Assembly: GCA_020353135.1 (NCBI GenBank)
Contig: CP070688.1
Coordinates: forward strand, 118,790 to 132,237
Origin: Chloroflexota bacterium
GTDB lineage: Bacteria; Chloroflexota; Anaerolineae; Promineifilales; Promineifilaceae
Reading direction: 5' to 3'
Length of the DNA stretch: 13,448 nucleotides
Shown: positions 6,803 to 13,448 of the stretch, one piece after another
Layout of the letters: every line of letters begins with the position of its first letter
Position numbering within the stretch: position 1 is the first letter of the stretch
The notes under the pieces: generated by a model
What the model was told of the DNA's origin: nothing
What the model saw: only the letters and a program-made list of their open reading frames with translations
Database searches by the model: none
Program-made: the position numbers and the translations under genes

Positions 6803-9800
6803 TCAACCCGCGATCGGCAGGTCTCGGACTACGGCGTAAATAGTCACCTCTCCGGCGAGACCATCCTTTGGGTAGACAACCTCCAAGGCACCGTCGGCCG
6901 CCAATCGCTCAAATTTCTTCAAGCCGTCTGGCGAATAGCGAGCCCGTTCCAGGTCGCCGACGACGATGTAGTCGGCCTGGTAGCGATCGAGGAAATCGCG
7001 GGCCTCGTCGTCGTCGGTGGTATTGTAGAAATTGTTCAGTTCCTCGATTCGATTTTCGACCACCGAGCCGGGCAAGACGGCATTGTGTTGGCGCAAGTGC
7101 CAGTTCCAGCCGACGATCGTCGGCAGGCCAGTGTAGTTGGCGAAACGTGAACCCCAGCGATACTCTGAGGTGTGGCCCTCGACGATTGTCGGCGTGCCGG
7201 CCATATTCTCCTGCATCCAACGCATGGCCGCATGATCCTCGCCCAGGCGTAGGGGAATATCGTTTTCCCGATAAACGACTGTCGTGGCGCTGTCTTTGCC
7301 GTCTTCTATCGTGTCAGCATCGCCGAGCATGAAGGCCATGCCGTCAAGGGTCTTGGGCGGATCGACGATGTCGGGCCAACGGTCGTCAATCTTGGCCGCC
7401 GAGCCGATGATGGGATACGTCAAAGCGGCCAGGGCGAGCAGTCCCAGGGCGCCCAGCCATAGATAGCGCCGACGAGAAGCCCAGATGCGAGGCCAGAGCC
7501 AGACCAGGATCGCGCCTACGGCGACGCTGAAGAAGAGCCAGGTAAGCAGGTAGAATTTGAAAACCACGTTCATGCGGCCGACGTCGCCTTTAATCGTCAC
7601 CAATTCGGCGATGAAGGTCAGGCCCATCCCTGCTCCGGCCAGGGTCAAAGCAGCCCGCTGGAGCTGGCTCTGATCGCGGCGTAACAGCAATAGGCCGGCC
7701 CAGGCGGCCAAAAGCAGAGCGACCGCGGCCGTCACGTAGTCGTTGCTCCGCAGCCAGGGCAGGCCGATCACCAGGACCAGGATCACGGCCAGGAGGACCA
7801 CCAGGGCGCTCTCCATGAATGAAGTGAGTTCGCCCAGTGGCGTGTGAAGTAGCCAGTCGATCCTGGGCTTGAGCCAGCGTAGTGTCTCCAGAAGCATATA
7901 AGTCAGGATGACGAACAGGAACAAGCCGTGCACGGTGAAGTAGTCGCCCAACGGCGTGCGCGGCCCTTTCCACAATTCGAAACCTAAATCACCGGTGCCA
8001 AACCACTGGTGGAATGGCGCGTACAGGGCGACCGACAAAACGAGCAGTAGGGCGACGCGTAAAAGCACTCTCCAGACGGTTGCCCCCAGGGACGGCTGGC
8101 GATCGATCACGACCGCGTAAGCGATCCCGACCAGGCCCAGGGCCAGCAACACCGGAAAATCCCAACTGTTGGTTGGATAAAGGACGCCAAAAGCCAGTCC
8201 GGCGACCAGCCAGGTAGCGCCAGAGGCCAGCAAGCCTTGGCGGCGAAAGGGCTGAGAGACGATGGCCGGGGAGCGCACGATGCTGACGATCCAGGCCAGC
8301 GCGGCCAACACCAGTGGCATGTCCATCAAATGGGGATGCAAGTCGGCGTAGAGGAAGGTGAAGAATGGGAACTCGGTGATGGGGGTGCTATCTTGGCCGT
8401 TCAAGATGGCCCGCGAGGCGTCGAAATACCAGGCGCCGTTGTCGCCCCGGAGCAATTGCTCTTCGCCGGAGATTATTCTGCTTAATCCGGCCACTGCATC
8501 GCCGGCCTGGCCCAGCCAGGTCGGATCAGGCGAGCGCTGTTCGGCGTACTCAGGTAGGCGATTCCACAGCAGCCGGGCCTGGTACAGGTTGCCGAGGACG
8601 ATGGCCAGGATCACCGCCGCCAACCCGGCCAGATAGGGCGCCTTACCGACCTGCTCGGTCGCCTTACCGACCTGATCGGTCGCTTTACCGACCTGATCGG
8701 TCGCATTGCCGACCTGCAAGCTCGCTCCGCCTGGCACACGGGCTGTACCATCGGAAGAAGCTTGCTCAGCGGACGCCGGCCGCTCTTCTGACTCATCCTG
8801 TTTACGCGGCGCGACCAGATTGTAGGCTACTGAAAAGACGGCGCCGCCGGTCAGGGCGAACCAGGTAGGGATGAGCAAATTGTAGGCCACGGCCGGCACG
8901 ATCCCCAGTAGCCTGGTGGGCACGGCGCTAAGTACGTAGCCGTAGTAATAGTAATTGACGTATTGGCCAGCGAACCAGGGATCGTACGGCGGGAAATTGG
9001 TCGTCTTTAGTATGGCATTGAATAAGGCCAAATCGCCGGGCTTCTCGCCGCCGCGCCAGGGATGCCAAAGATCGGGATTGTTCCAGCGGAGGAAAATCTG
9101 GAACAGGAAGAGCACCAGGAAGAGGATCTCGACAAATACGATGTATCGCCAGCGCCGGCCCAAGAAAGCCAGCAAGTCGTGGCGATATTTCCAGGCGATG
9201 AGACCGCTGAGCAGGGCCATCAAGAATACGGCAAGCAACAGAGCGCCGCGACTGAAGCTCAGCAGATGTAGACTGCTGCCGAACCAGGCCAGCCAGGCGA
9301 CAAAGAGCAAGCCGACGATGCGGGTCAGAGCGTATCCGTGATCTGACAATCCGCGGAAGGCCAGAAAGGTCAACGGAAAGGCCAGCCAGCCGATCGCGGC
9401 AATGAGTACATACCAACTCAACGTGCCCAGGAATTGAGACTGGTTGAGCGCCGAGCCGGAATCGAAGATCGACGACCAGGTGCCGGCCGTTCTCTGGATC
9501 ACCTTCCGGGCAGTCGACAAGCGCAGCGCGCCGGGCGTGTCCGAATATTCTTTGGCGCCCTGGGCGACCACCTGGCTTAAGTCGACGCTTTCCAGCACAT
9601 CCTGGACCTTAGCGGATGAATAGTCGGCCGATTTCTTGAAGATCAGGACCTTGGGATGATCGTATACTGTGAACGATTCCTGGGAGGATTGATCCGGTAA
9701 GGTGAACGGGCCGAGACTGGGATAGCTCTCAAAGGTGGCCACCAGGTCGAAGCCCAGATCGCCGCTCATTGGCGCCTCGGCCGGATAAGCGCACTCGGTT

Positions 9801-12016
9801 ATTTCCTGGCCATAGCAGGCGAATAGGGCGCGGTAGTAGGCTGTCGTCATCGGGTAGCGTAGCGGCAGCCGGGGCATGGCATCGTAAGCCCGATTAGAGG
9901 AGATGGCGATATACTCGGCCTCGTCCAGGGTTTGCAGCATCTGCTCCCGCTTAGCTTCATTGTCCGGCTCATAGAGTTGTAGATTGAGCAGGCGATAGAT
10001 GCCGCCGTAGGGGTCGAAACCTTCGAAGCGAAGGGGCAAAATGTCGTCCCAGGATGTTTCGACGGCGACCGCGGTGCCGGAAAGCGCCAGCGCGGAGCCA
10101 TTCAGGACGTGCAGCGACAAGATGTACTCTTGATCGGCCGTCAGGAGGGTTGCCGGGAAGACGAACTCTTGCTGCTGGCCTTTCGGCCCGGCGGCTGGAT
10201 CCAACGTCACCGTTTCCAGGCGGGTGGCGATGCGACCGTCGTCGACATTACCCTGGCCCAGGGCCACTTCCAACGTCACCGAGGACGCGTTCTCATCCAG
10301 GCCCAAGAGGTGGGGCATCGTGACGCCGGTTAAAATGCCCGGCTCGTCTGGCGTGAAAGTCCGCGTCCAAACGTCGCCCACGTTCAGCGTCAAGTCATAG
10401 GGCATCGATACGGGAATCTGACGCTGGCCGGCTTCCGTTTGTACGGAGACATTCACCGGACCGGGAAGATTCTGGCGCATCCACTCCGAGGCCGCGACGC
10501 GGCTGTGTGGCCGGGCGTAGATGCGGGTGAAGGCGTAAGCGTAGGCGTACGTTGAACCGACGACAAAGACCAATAGCAAGGCGACCAGGATCGCCGCGAC
10601 TCGCCTGCGTCGCCGGTCGCCGGCGTCTTCGTGGCTGCGGCGGTAAGCGGCCCAGGCACGGTCGAATAGGGCGACCAGGGCCCAGGCGGCCAGCATAATG
10701 GCGATGGGGTATATGGGCTGGAAATAGCGGGTATAGCGCCAGAAGTTAACGTTCTGGTATAGAAAAAACCCGCCTACCCAGACGACGGGCAGCAGATGCT
10801 TGTGCCAATCGCCGCGCAGACAGCGCCAAGCGGCCCAACCCCAGCTCAAGATCACGGCCAGGCCCAGGGGCAGCCCCATGCCCCACTGGACCATGTTGGT
10901 CAAGCCATAGCCCCAGCCGCGGCCGGCCCAGTGGTGGTTGGGGGGGAAATCGGCCCGGCCGGCAACCTGGTTGCGCACCTCCGCGATGATTTCCATCCAG
11001 CGCGGATTGAGCCCCAGATCGAAAAAGCCCGGCCCCAGAAATGCGTACGGTTGGAAGATCCGGAAAGCCACGGCCGCCATCAGGCCGGACGCGATGAGGC
11101 CAACCAGCAACCTTATCACCGCCGGACGCCGCCTTTCGCGCTCAGGCCACAAATCGACCAAGTGGGCCAGGCCGGCCAGCACAATCAGCCCGGCCAGGGG
11201 AGCGATACTGACCTTGGTGGTCATGGCCAGGCCGGTGAGCAGACCAAAGAGGATAAAATGCCACCAGCGCGGCCGTTCCATGATTAGAACGGCCACGTAA
11301 ATGGCGGCGACGATAAAGACGGTAGTGAAGGAATCGACCGCGAAATAGTGGGATAGCTGGATCGGCACGACGGCCGCGGCATACAGGGCGGCGGTCAGCA
11401 GCCCGACCCGCCGGCCGTACAAACGCCGGCCGAGGAAGAACAGGGCCAATATGGCCGCCAGATCGAATATCCCTGATAGGACCCGGCCGACCAGCACCAC
11501 CTCGTCATAGCTGGTCCGGGCGAACCATTCGGCCACGTAGCGAGTCAAGAATAGGGGCAGCATGCCGTAGGTATAGAAGCCGTAGCCGAGGGGATTCAGC
11601 GACGATTCTTCAGTGTTGAAGTATTGGCCCAGGTTATCGACCGAGCTGATTTGCTCGGCAACCATGGTCATGAAGCGCTCGTCGGGGTGCAGGTGCTGGT
11701 CGCTGTCCCAATTAACGCCAATGAAGCGGAAGTAGGCCCCAATGAGTAGAACCAGGACAAGCCCGGCCGGGATTAACCACTCCCGGCTGAGAAGGCTGGC
11801 GCGGTCCCGGGTTGCTTCTGGGACATTATCCGAGGCGTCGCCAAGGGGGATCGCCTGAAACGACTCCTGAGAGGACTGGCCGGCGGTCTCAGTTGCTGAA
11901 GAGTCAACAGATGGGGCCTCAGCCGCTGATACATCAGCCGCTGGCTCTTGGCTGATCTCTTGGGATACTGCCTTGTCAATCTCTTGCGGATTGCTTGTCG
12001 TTGAATCCAAAGTCAT
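6803..12016 (-). CDS. Giant GT39 glycosyltransferase fused to a Chlor_Arch_YYY (DUF2298) membrane domain
   Basis: This 1737-residue membrane protein joins two GT-C-like modules. Residues 1-75 are a Ser/Glu/Ala-rich, probably disordered extension. Residues 80-495 are a GT39 module with the acidic motif HPDE (110-113) in its first outer loop. Residues 500-800 form an outer region with beta-rich sequence, ending in a segment containing FTVYDHPKVLIF. From about 865 to 1540 comes the YYY domain: NYYYYGY at 1021-1027, FLYADLHPHLMDMP near 1221-1234, PTNSWDFP near 1281 and RMNVVFKFY near 1481. A soluble tail follows (EGHTSEYRWG, GWNWHLRQHN). The YYY family is known from Chloroflexota and archaea and has no proven function, but it resembles lipid-linked sugar transferases. 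An in-frame heptapeptide repeat sits in the linker 1101-1125. The start is fixed upstream by an in-frame TAG; no ribosome site precedes it. It is separated by about 120 bases from the genes on either side. Confidence 0.93.
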   Translation of the reverse strand: MTLDSTTSNPQEIDKAVSQEISQEPAADVSAAEAPSVDSSATETAGQSSQESFQAIPLGDASDNVPEATRDRASLLSREWLIPAGLVLVLLIGAYFRFIGVNWDSDQHLHPDERFMTMVAEQISSVDNLGQYFNTEESSLNPLGYGFYTYGMLPLFLTRYVAEWFARTSYDEVVLVGRVLSGIFDLAAILALFFLGRRLYGRRVGLLTAALYAAAVVPIQLSHYFAVDSFTTVFIVAAIYVAVLIMERPRWWHFILFGLLTGLAMTTKVSIAPLAGLIVLAGLAHLVDLWPERERRRPAVIRLLVGLIASGLMAAVAFRIFQPYAFLGPGFFDLGLNPRWMEIIAEVRNQVAGRADFPPNHHWAGRGWGYGLTNMVQWGMGLPLGLAVILSWGWAAWRCLRGDWHKHLLPVVWVGGFFLYQNVNFWRYTRYFQPIYPIAIMLAAWALVALFDRAWAAYRRSHEDAGDRRRRRVAAILVALLLVFVVGSTYAYAYAFTRIYARPHSRVAASEWMRQNLPGPVNVSVQTEAGQRQIPVSMPYDLTLNVGDVWTRTFTPDEPGILTGVTMPHLLGLDENASSVTLEVALGQGNVDDGRIATRLETVTLDPAAGPKGQQQEFVFPATLLTADQEYILSLHVLNGSALALSGTAVAVETSWDDILPLRFEGFDPYGGIYRLLNLQLYEPDNEAKREQMLQTLDEAEYIAISSNRAYDAMPRLPLRYPMTTAYYRALFACYGQEITECAYPAEAPMSGDLGFDLVATFESYPSLGPFTLPDQSSQESFTVYDHPKVLIFKKSADYSSAKVQDVLESVDLSQVVAQGAKEYSDTPGALRLSTARKVIQRTAGTWSSIFDSGSALNQSQFLGTLSWYVLIAAIGWLAFPLTFLAFRGLSDHGYALTRIVGLLFVAWLAWFGSSLHLLSFSRGALLLAVFLMALLSGLIAWKYRHDLLAFLGRRWRYIVFVEILFLVLFLFQIFLRWNNPDLWHPWRGGEKPGDLALFNAILKTTNFPPYDPWFAGQYVNYYYYGYVLSAVPTRLLGIVPAVAYNLLIPTWFALTGGAVFSVAYNLVAPRKQDESEERPASAEQASSDGTARVPGGASLQVGNATDQVGKATDQVGKATEQVGKAPYLAGLAAVILAIVLGNLYQARLLWNRLPEYAEQRSPDPTWLGQAGDAVAGLSRIISGEEQLLRGDNGAWYFDASRAILNGQDSTPITEFPFFTFLYADLHPHLMDMPLVLAALAWIVSIVRSPAIVSQPFRRQGLLASGATWLVAGLAFGVLYPTNSWDFPVLLALGLVGIAYAVVIDRQPSLGATVWRVLLRVALLLVLSVALYAPFHQWFGTGDLGFELWKGPRTPLGDYFTVHGLFLFVILTYMLLETLRWLKPRIDWLLHTPLGELTSFMESALVVLLAVILVLVIGLPWLRSNDYVTAAVALLLAAWAGLLLLRRDQSQLQRAALTLAGAGMGLTFIAELVTIKGDVGRMNVVFKFYLLTWLFFSVAVGAILVWLWPRIWASRRRYLWLGALGLLALAALTYPIIGSAAKIDDRWPDIVDPPKTLDGMAFMLGDADTIEDGKDSATTVVYRENDIPLRLGEDHAAMRWMQENMAGTPTIVEGHTSEYRWGSRFANYTGLPTIVGWNWHLRQHNAVLPGSVVENRIEELNNFYNTTDDDEARDFLDRYQADYIVVGDLERARYSPDGLKKFERLAADGALEVVYPKDGLAGEVTIYAVVRDLPIAG
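8641..8716 (-). repeat. 21-bp tandem repeat inside the YYY domain coding sequence
   Basis: Three full 21-bp units (8641-8661, 8662-8682, 8683-8703) and a partial fourth (8704-8716) differ at only a few bases. Read on the minus strand they code the heptapeptide series QVGNATD, QVGKATD, QVGKATE, QVGKAPY. Units two and three contain the inverted repeat CGACC-TGATC-GGTCG, so each can fold as a small hairpin. The array keeps frame because 21 is a multiple of three, and it sits in a polar linker between two membrane segments, where length variation should be tolerated. Confidence 0.9.
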
Positions 12017-12032
12017 TGATAACTAGCCATTT

Positions 12033-12092
12033 TGGCGGCCAATATGGCGGCCACTCTGGCGGCCAACAAGGCGATCATAAAGGCGATGATTA
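12033..12092. repeat. Degenerate 12-bp tandem repeat in the leader of the giant gene
   Basis: Five consecutive 12-bp units read on the plus strand: TGGCGGCCAATA, TGGCGGCCACTC, TGGCGGCCAACA, AGGCGATCATAA and AGGCGATGATTA. The first three share the core TGGCGGCCA and the last two share AGGCGAT. The array fills half of the 120-base gap between the truncated glycosyltransferase and the giant gene, next to the latter's start. It is most simply slippage-derived leader DNA. Confidence 0.7.
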
Positions 12093-12094
12093 TA
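12089..12094 (-). promoter_or_regulatory. Candidate -10 box (TATAAT) upstream of the giant gene
   Basis: A perfect TATAAT on the minus strand lies 73 bases upstream of the start codon at 12016, in the only gap before this gene. No good -35 hexamer sits 16-18 bases further up, so the promoter, if real, is weak or activator-dependent. Transcription would begin near 12082, with the 12-bp repeats forming the leader RNA. Confidence 0.3.
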
Positions 12095-12136
12095 ACTCCG
12101 AGCGGCGCGATGCTACCAGCGAAGTTGATCGGCCGC

Positions 12137-13448
12137 TCATGGAAGGCGATAGTGGCGCACCTCGGCGCGGCGAAAGGCGGCGACGTCGAGCAGCAGGGCA
12201 TGCTCGTCCAACCATTCGGTCACCAGCCCGCGCTGGTCCCAGGACTCAACCTCGCTCAGCATGATCCAAATGTCCTTTGCGCCGGCCGTCTTCTGCGCCA
12301 TAACTCGATCGACCTGTTCTCGTGCTTCGGCCTCAGGTAGCCCGTTGTTGGTCCACAGGCCTTCCATCCAGCGCCCCAATCGCTCATCGCCATCTTCGAA
12401 AGCGTCAGGGCCCTGGTCGCCGCTGTAATAGCGATAAGCATATTGCATGTAGGGCACATGGAAAATGAGGAGATCGTCCTGCTTGCGATTTTGGGCAATG
12501 GCCTTGACCGCGTCGCGAAGATCGGGCTTGACGACATCGGTTCTCTGCTGCTGACCACCGGTGACCCAGAACAGCAACACGTAGGCGGTCAGAACGATCG
12601 CGAGGGGCTTGGCCAGCAATCCGCTGTTGTTCCACAAGAGCTGCACGCCAAGCGCGACCAGCATCATGGCCGCCGGGGCTACCCAGATGACGTAGCGCGG
12701 AAGAAAGATCGGCTGGCGCAAGCTCAGCAAGTAAATGCCCAGCACCGGGACGATCAACCAGGCGACGATGAGCAGATGGCGCCGCATCGCTGTCAGCCGG
12801 GTCAAGGAGTCGTTCGGCCGGGGAGATATCTCCAGGGAGCCCAGGAAGAGACCGGCCGCGCCCAGGAACAGAAGCGGCGCCACTGCCAGCAAACCCCCAG
12901 GCTCTTGCGCGCCGTAACTCTGGACCAGGATGACCGACTCGACGACCTCGTGCAGCGGATAGTAAATCAGGGCCGTGAGTTGCTCGCCGTTAGTCAGGAA
13001 TCGCCATTGCCAGCCGATCAAGGGCACATAGGGCAGAGTCAGCCCGGCCAGGGCTAACAAGTAACCGGCTCTGTGCTCCCGGCTCTGGGGCCATGCGACA
13101 AAGAACCAGATGGCGCCCAGCGGGATCAGCAGGATCATCAACAGATGGCTATACATGGCGATAGTGACGACGGCCAGGTAGCCAAGCCATGTGCGCCAAC
13201 CGCCGTGGTCGATGCCCTGCAGCCAGAGCCAGGCGGCCAGGAGGGCCAGAAAAGTGATTAGGGCGTACATCTTGCCGTCCTGGCCATACCACGTCAGGTA
13301 CGGATTAACGGCCAGGAAAGCGGCGGCCAGGATCGGGGCGCTGCCGATCGTCAGTTCGAGCAGGAACCGGGAGCGCCCCTTGAAAGCGACCGGCGAACGG
13401 CCGGGCATCAGACGCCGGCCGACCTGCCACAAAAGAGTGACCGATAAC
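12137..13448 (-). CDS. Family 39-like GT-C glycosyltransferase, N-terminus beyond the window
   Basis: A polytopic membrane protein, open to the right edge; the frame continues upstream of the first start-like codon (TTG at 13432), so the 5' end is missing. About 431 residues are visible from that codon, with around eight hydrophobic helices between 23 and 292 and a soluble tail of about 130 residues. Typical of GT39 relatives are NPYLTWYGQDGKMYAL (43-58, the 'NPF..WYSQEARMYAL'-type motif after a membrane helix) and FLPRYVIWVAPA (243-254) before a late helix. The catalytic acidic loop should lie in the missing part. The tail contains DDLLIFHVPYMQYAYRYY, as in outer C-terminal domains of this group. 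The enzyme would use a lipid-linked sugar outside the membrane; its acceptor is unknown. The stop TGA is at 12137-12139, 120 bases before the giant gene on the same strand. Confidence 0.87.
   Translation of the reverse strand, partial: LSVTLLWQVGRRLMPGRSPVAFKGRSRFLLELTIGSAPILAAAFLAVNPYLTWYGQDGKMYALITFLALLAAWLWLQGIDHGGWRTWLGYLAVVTIAMYSHLLMILLIPLGAIWFFVAWPQSREHRAGYLLALAGLTLPYVPLIGWQWRFLTNGEQLTALIYYPLHEVVESVILVQSYGAQEPGGLLAVAPLLFLGAAGLFLGSLEISPRPNDSLTRLTAMRRHLLIVAWLIVPVLGIYLLSLRQPIFLPRYVIWVAPAAMMLVALGVQLLWNNSGLLAKPLAIVLTAYVLLFWVTGGQQQRTDVVKPDLRDAVKAIAQNRKQDDLLIFHVPYMQYAYRYYSGDQGPDAFEDGDERLGRWMEGLWTNNGLPEAEAREQVDRVMAQKTAGAKDIWIMLSEVESWDQRGLVTEWLDEHALLLDVAAFRRAEVRHYRLP

Noticed and set aside
8641..8716. 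21-bp repeats as a CRISPR array
   Set aside because: The units are directly contiguous without spacers, lie in frame inside a coding region, and no cas gene is present.
9671..11877. Repeated residues QSSQESF in the giant protein (about positions 47-53 and 776-782) as an internal duplication
   Set aside because: The match is seven residues, the underlying codons differ, and flanking sequence is unrelated; likely coincidence.
12090..12140. 16-codon frame whose ATG overlaps the stop of the truncated glycosyltransferase (ATGA)
   Set aside because: Very short, Ser/Arg-rich, no ribosome site of its own and does not reach the next gene; overlap is likely chance.
12032..12340. Plus-strand frame beginning in the 12-bp repeats (MAANMAATLAAN)
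   Set aside because: Its first part is just translated repeat and the rest is antisense to the glycosyltransferase 3' end; no ribosome site or known domain.
12443..13057. Plus-strand frame of 204 codons opposite the truncated glycosyltransferase
   Set aside because: The product is Gln/Asp/Arg-rich with no recognisable domain, as expected from the antisense of a hydrophobic membrane protein.

Overview
The window looks like part of a Chloroflexota genome (an Anaerolineae- or Caldilineae-like bacterium, probably metagenomic). This rests mainly on the 1737-residue fusion of a family 39 (GT-C) glycosyltransferase with a Chlor_Arch_YYY (DUF2298) membrane domain, an architecture I associate with Chloroflexota, and on several other long GT39 proteins beside it. 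The DNA is moderately GC-rich by eye, uses the standard code and is densely coding. No RNA gene, insertion sequence, integrase, phage gene or CRISPR array was seen.

Layout from left to right. 1-449 (+) is the 3' end of an S9 prolyl-oligopeptidase/DPP-IV-like serine peptidase. It converges, with only 5 bases between stop codons, on a minus-strand M1 zinc aminopeptidase (455-3037) that ends in a leucine-heptad coiled coil. A gap of about 220 bases (3038-3259) holds a plausible sigma-70 promoter for the aminopeptidase and two perfect palindromes. The rest is a minus-strand run of four membrane-protein genes, transcribed in the order: 5'-truncated GT39 enzyme (12137-13448), giant GT39-YYY fusion (6803-12016), small membrane protein with a short NHL-like beta-propeller segment (5881-6684), and GT39 enzyme with two C-terminal PA14-like domains (3260-5884). 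The last two overlap by 4 bases (ATGA). The two other gaps in the run are about 120 bases each; one carries a 12-bp tandem repeat with a TATAAT box, the other two abutting 10-bp palindromes.

How the genes may work together. Three of the four minus-strand membrane proteins are GT-C type enzymes, expected to use polyprenyl-phosphate sugars on the outer face of the membrane. The PA14-like and propeller segments should also lie outside. This suggests a locus for extracytoplasmic glycan assembly or protein glycosylation, but acceptor and sugar cannot be read from sequence. The two peptidases look like ordinary housekeeping peptide-degrading enzymes and need not be functionally linked.

I see no clear-cut undescribed system such as a defence island or novel RNA. 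The points most worth a second look are the 21-bp repeat array coding an in-frame heptapeptide repeat inside the YYY domain, the fusion and its PA14/propeller neighbours, the repeat-built leader of the giant gene with an ATGA-coupled micro-ORF, and the palindromic candidate operators.
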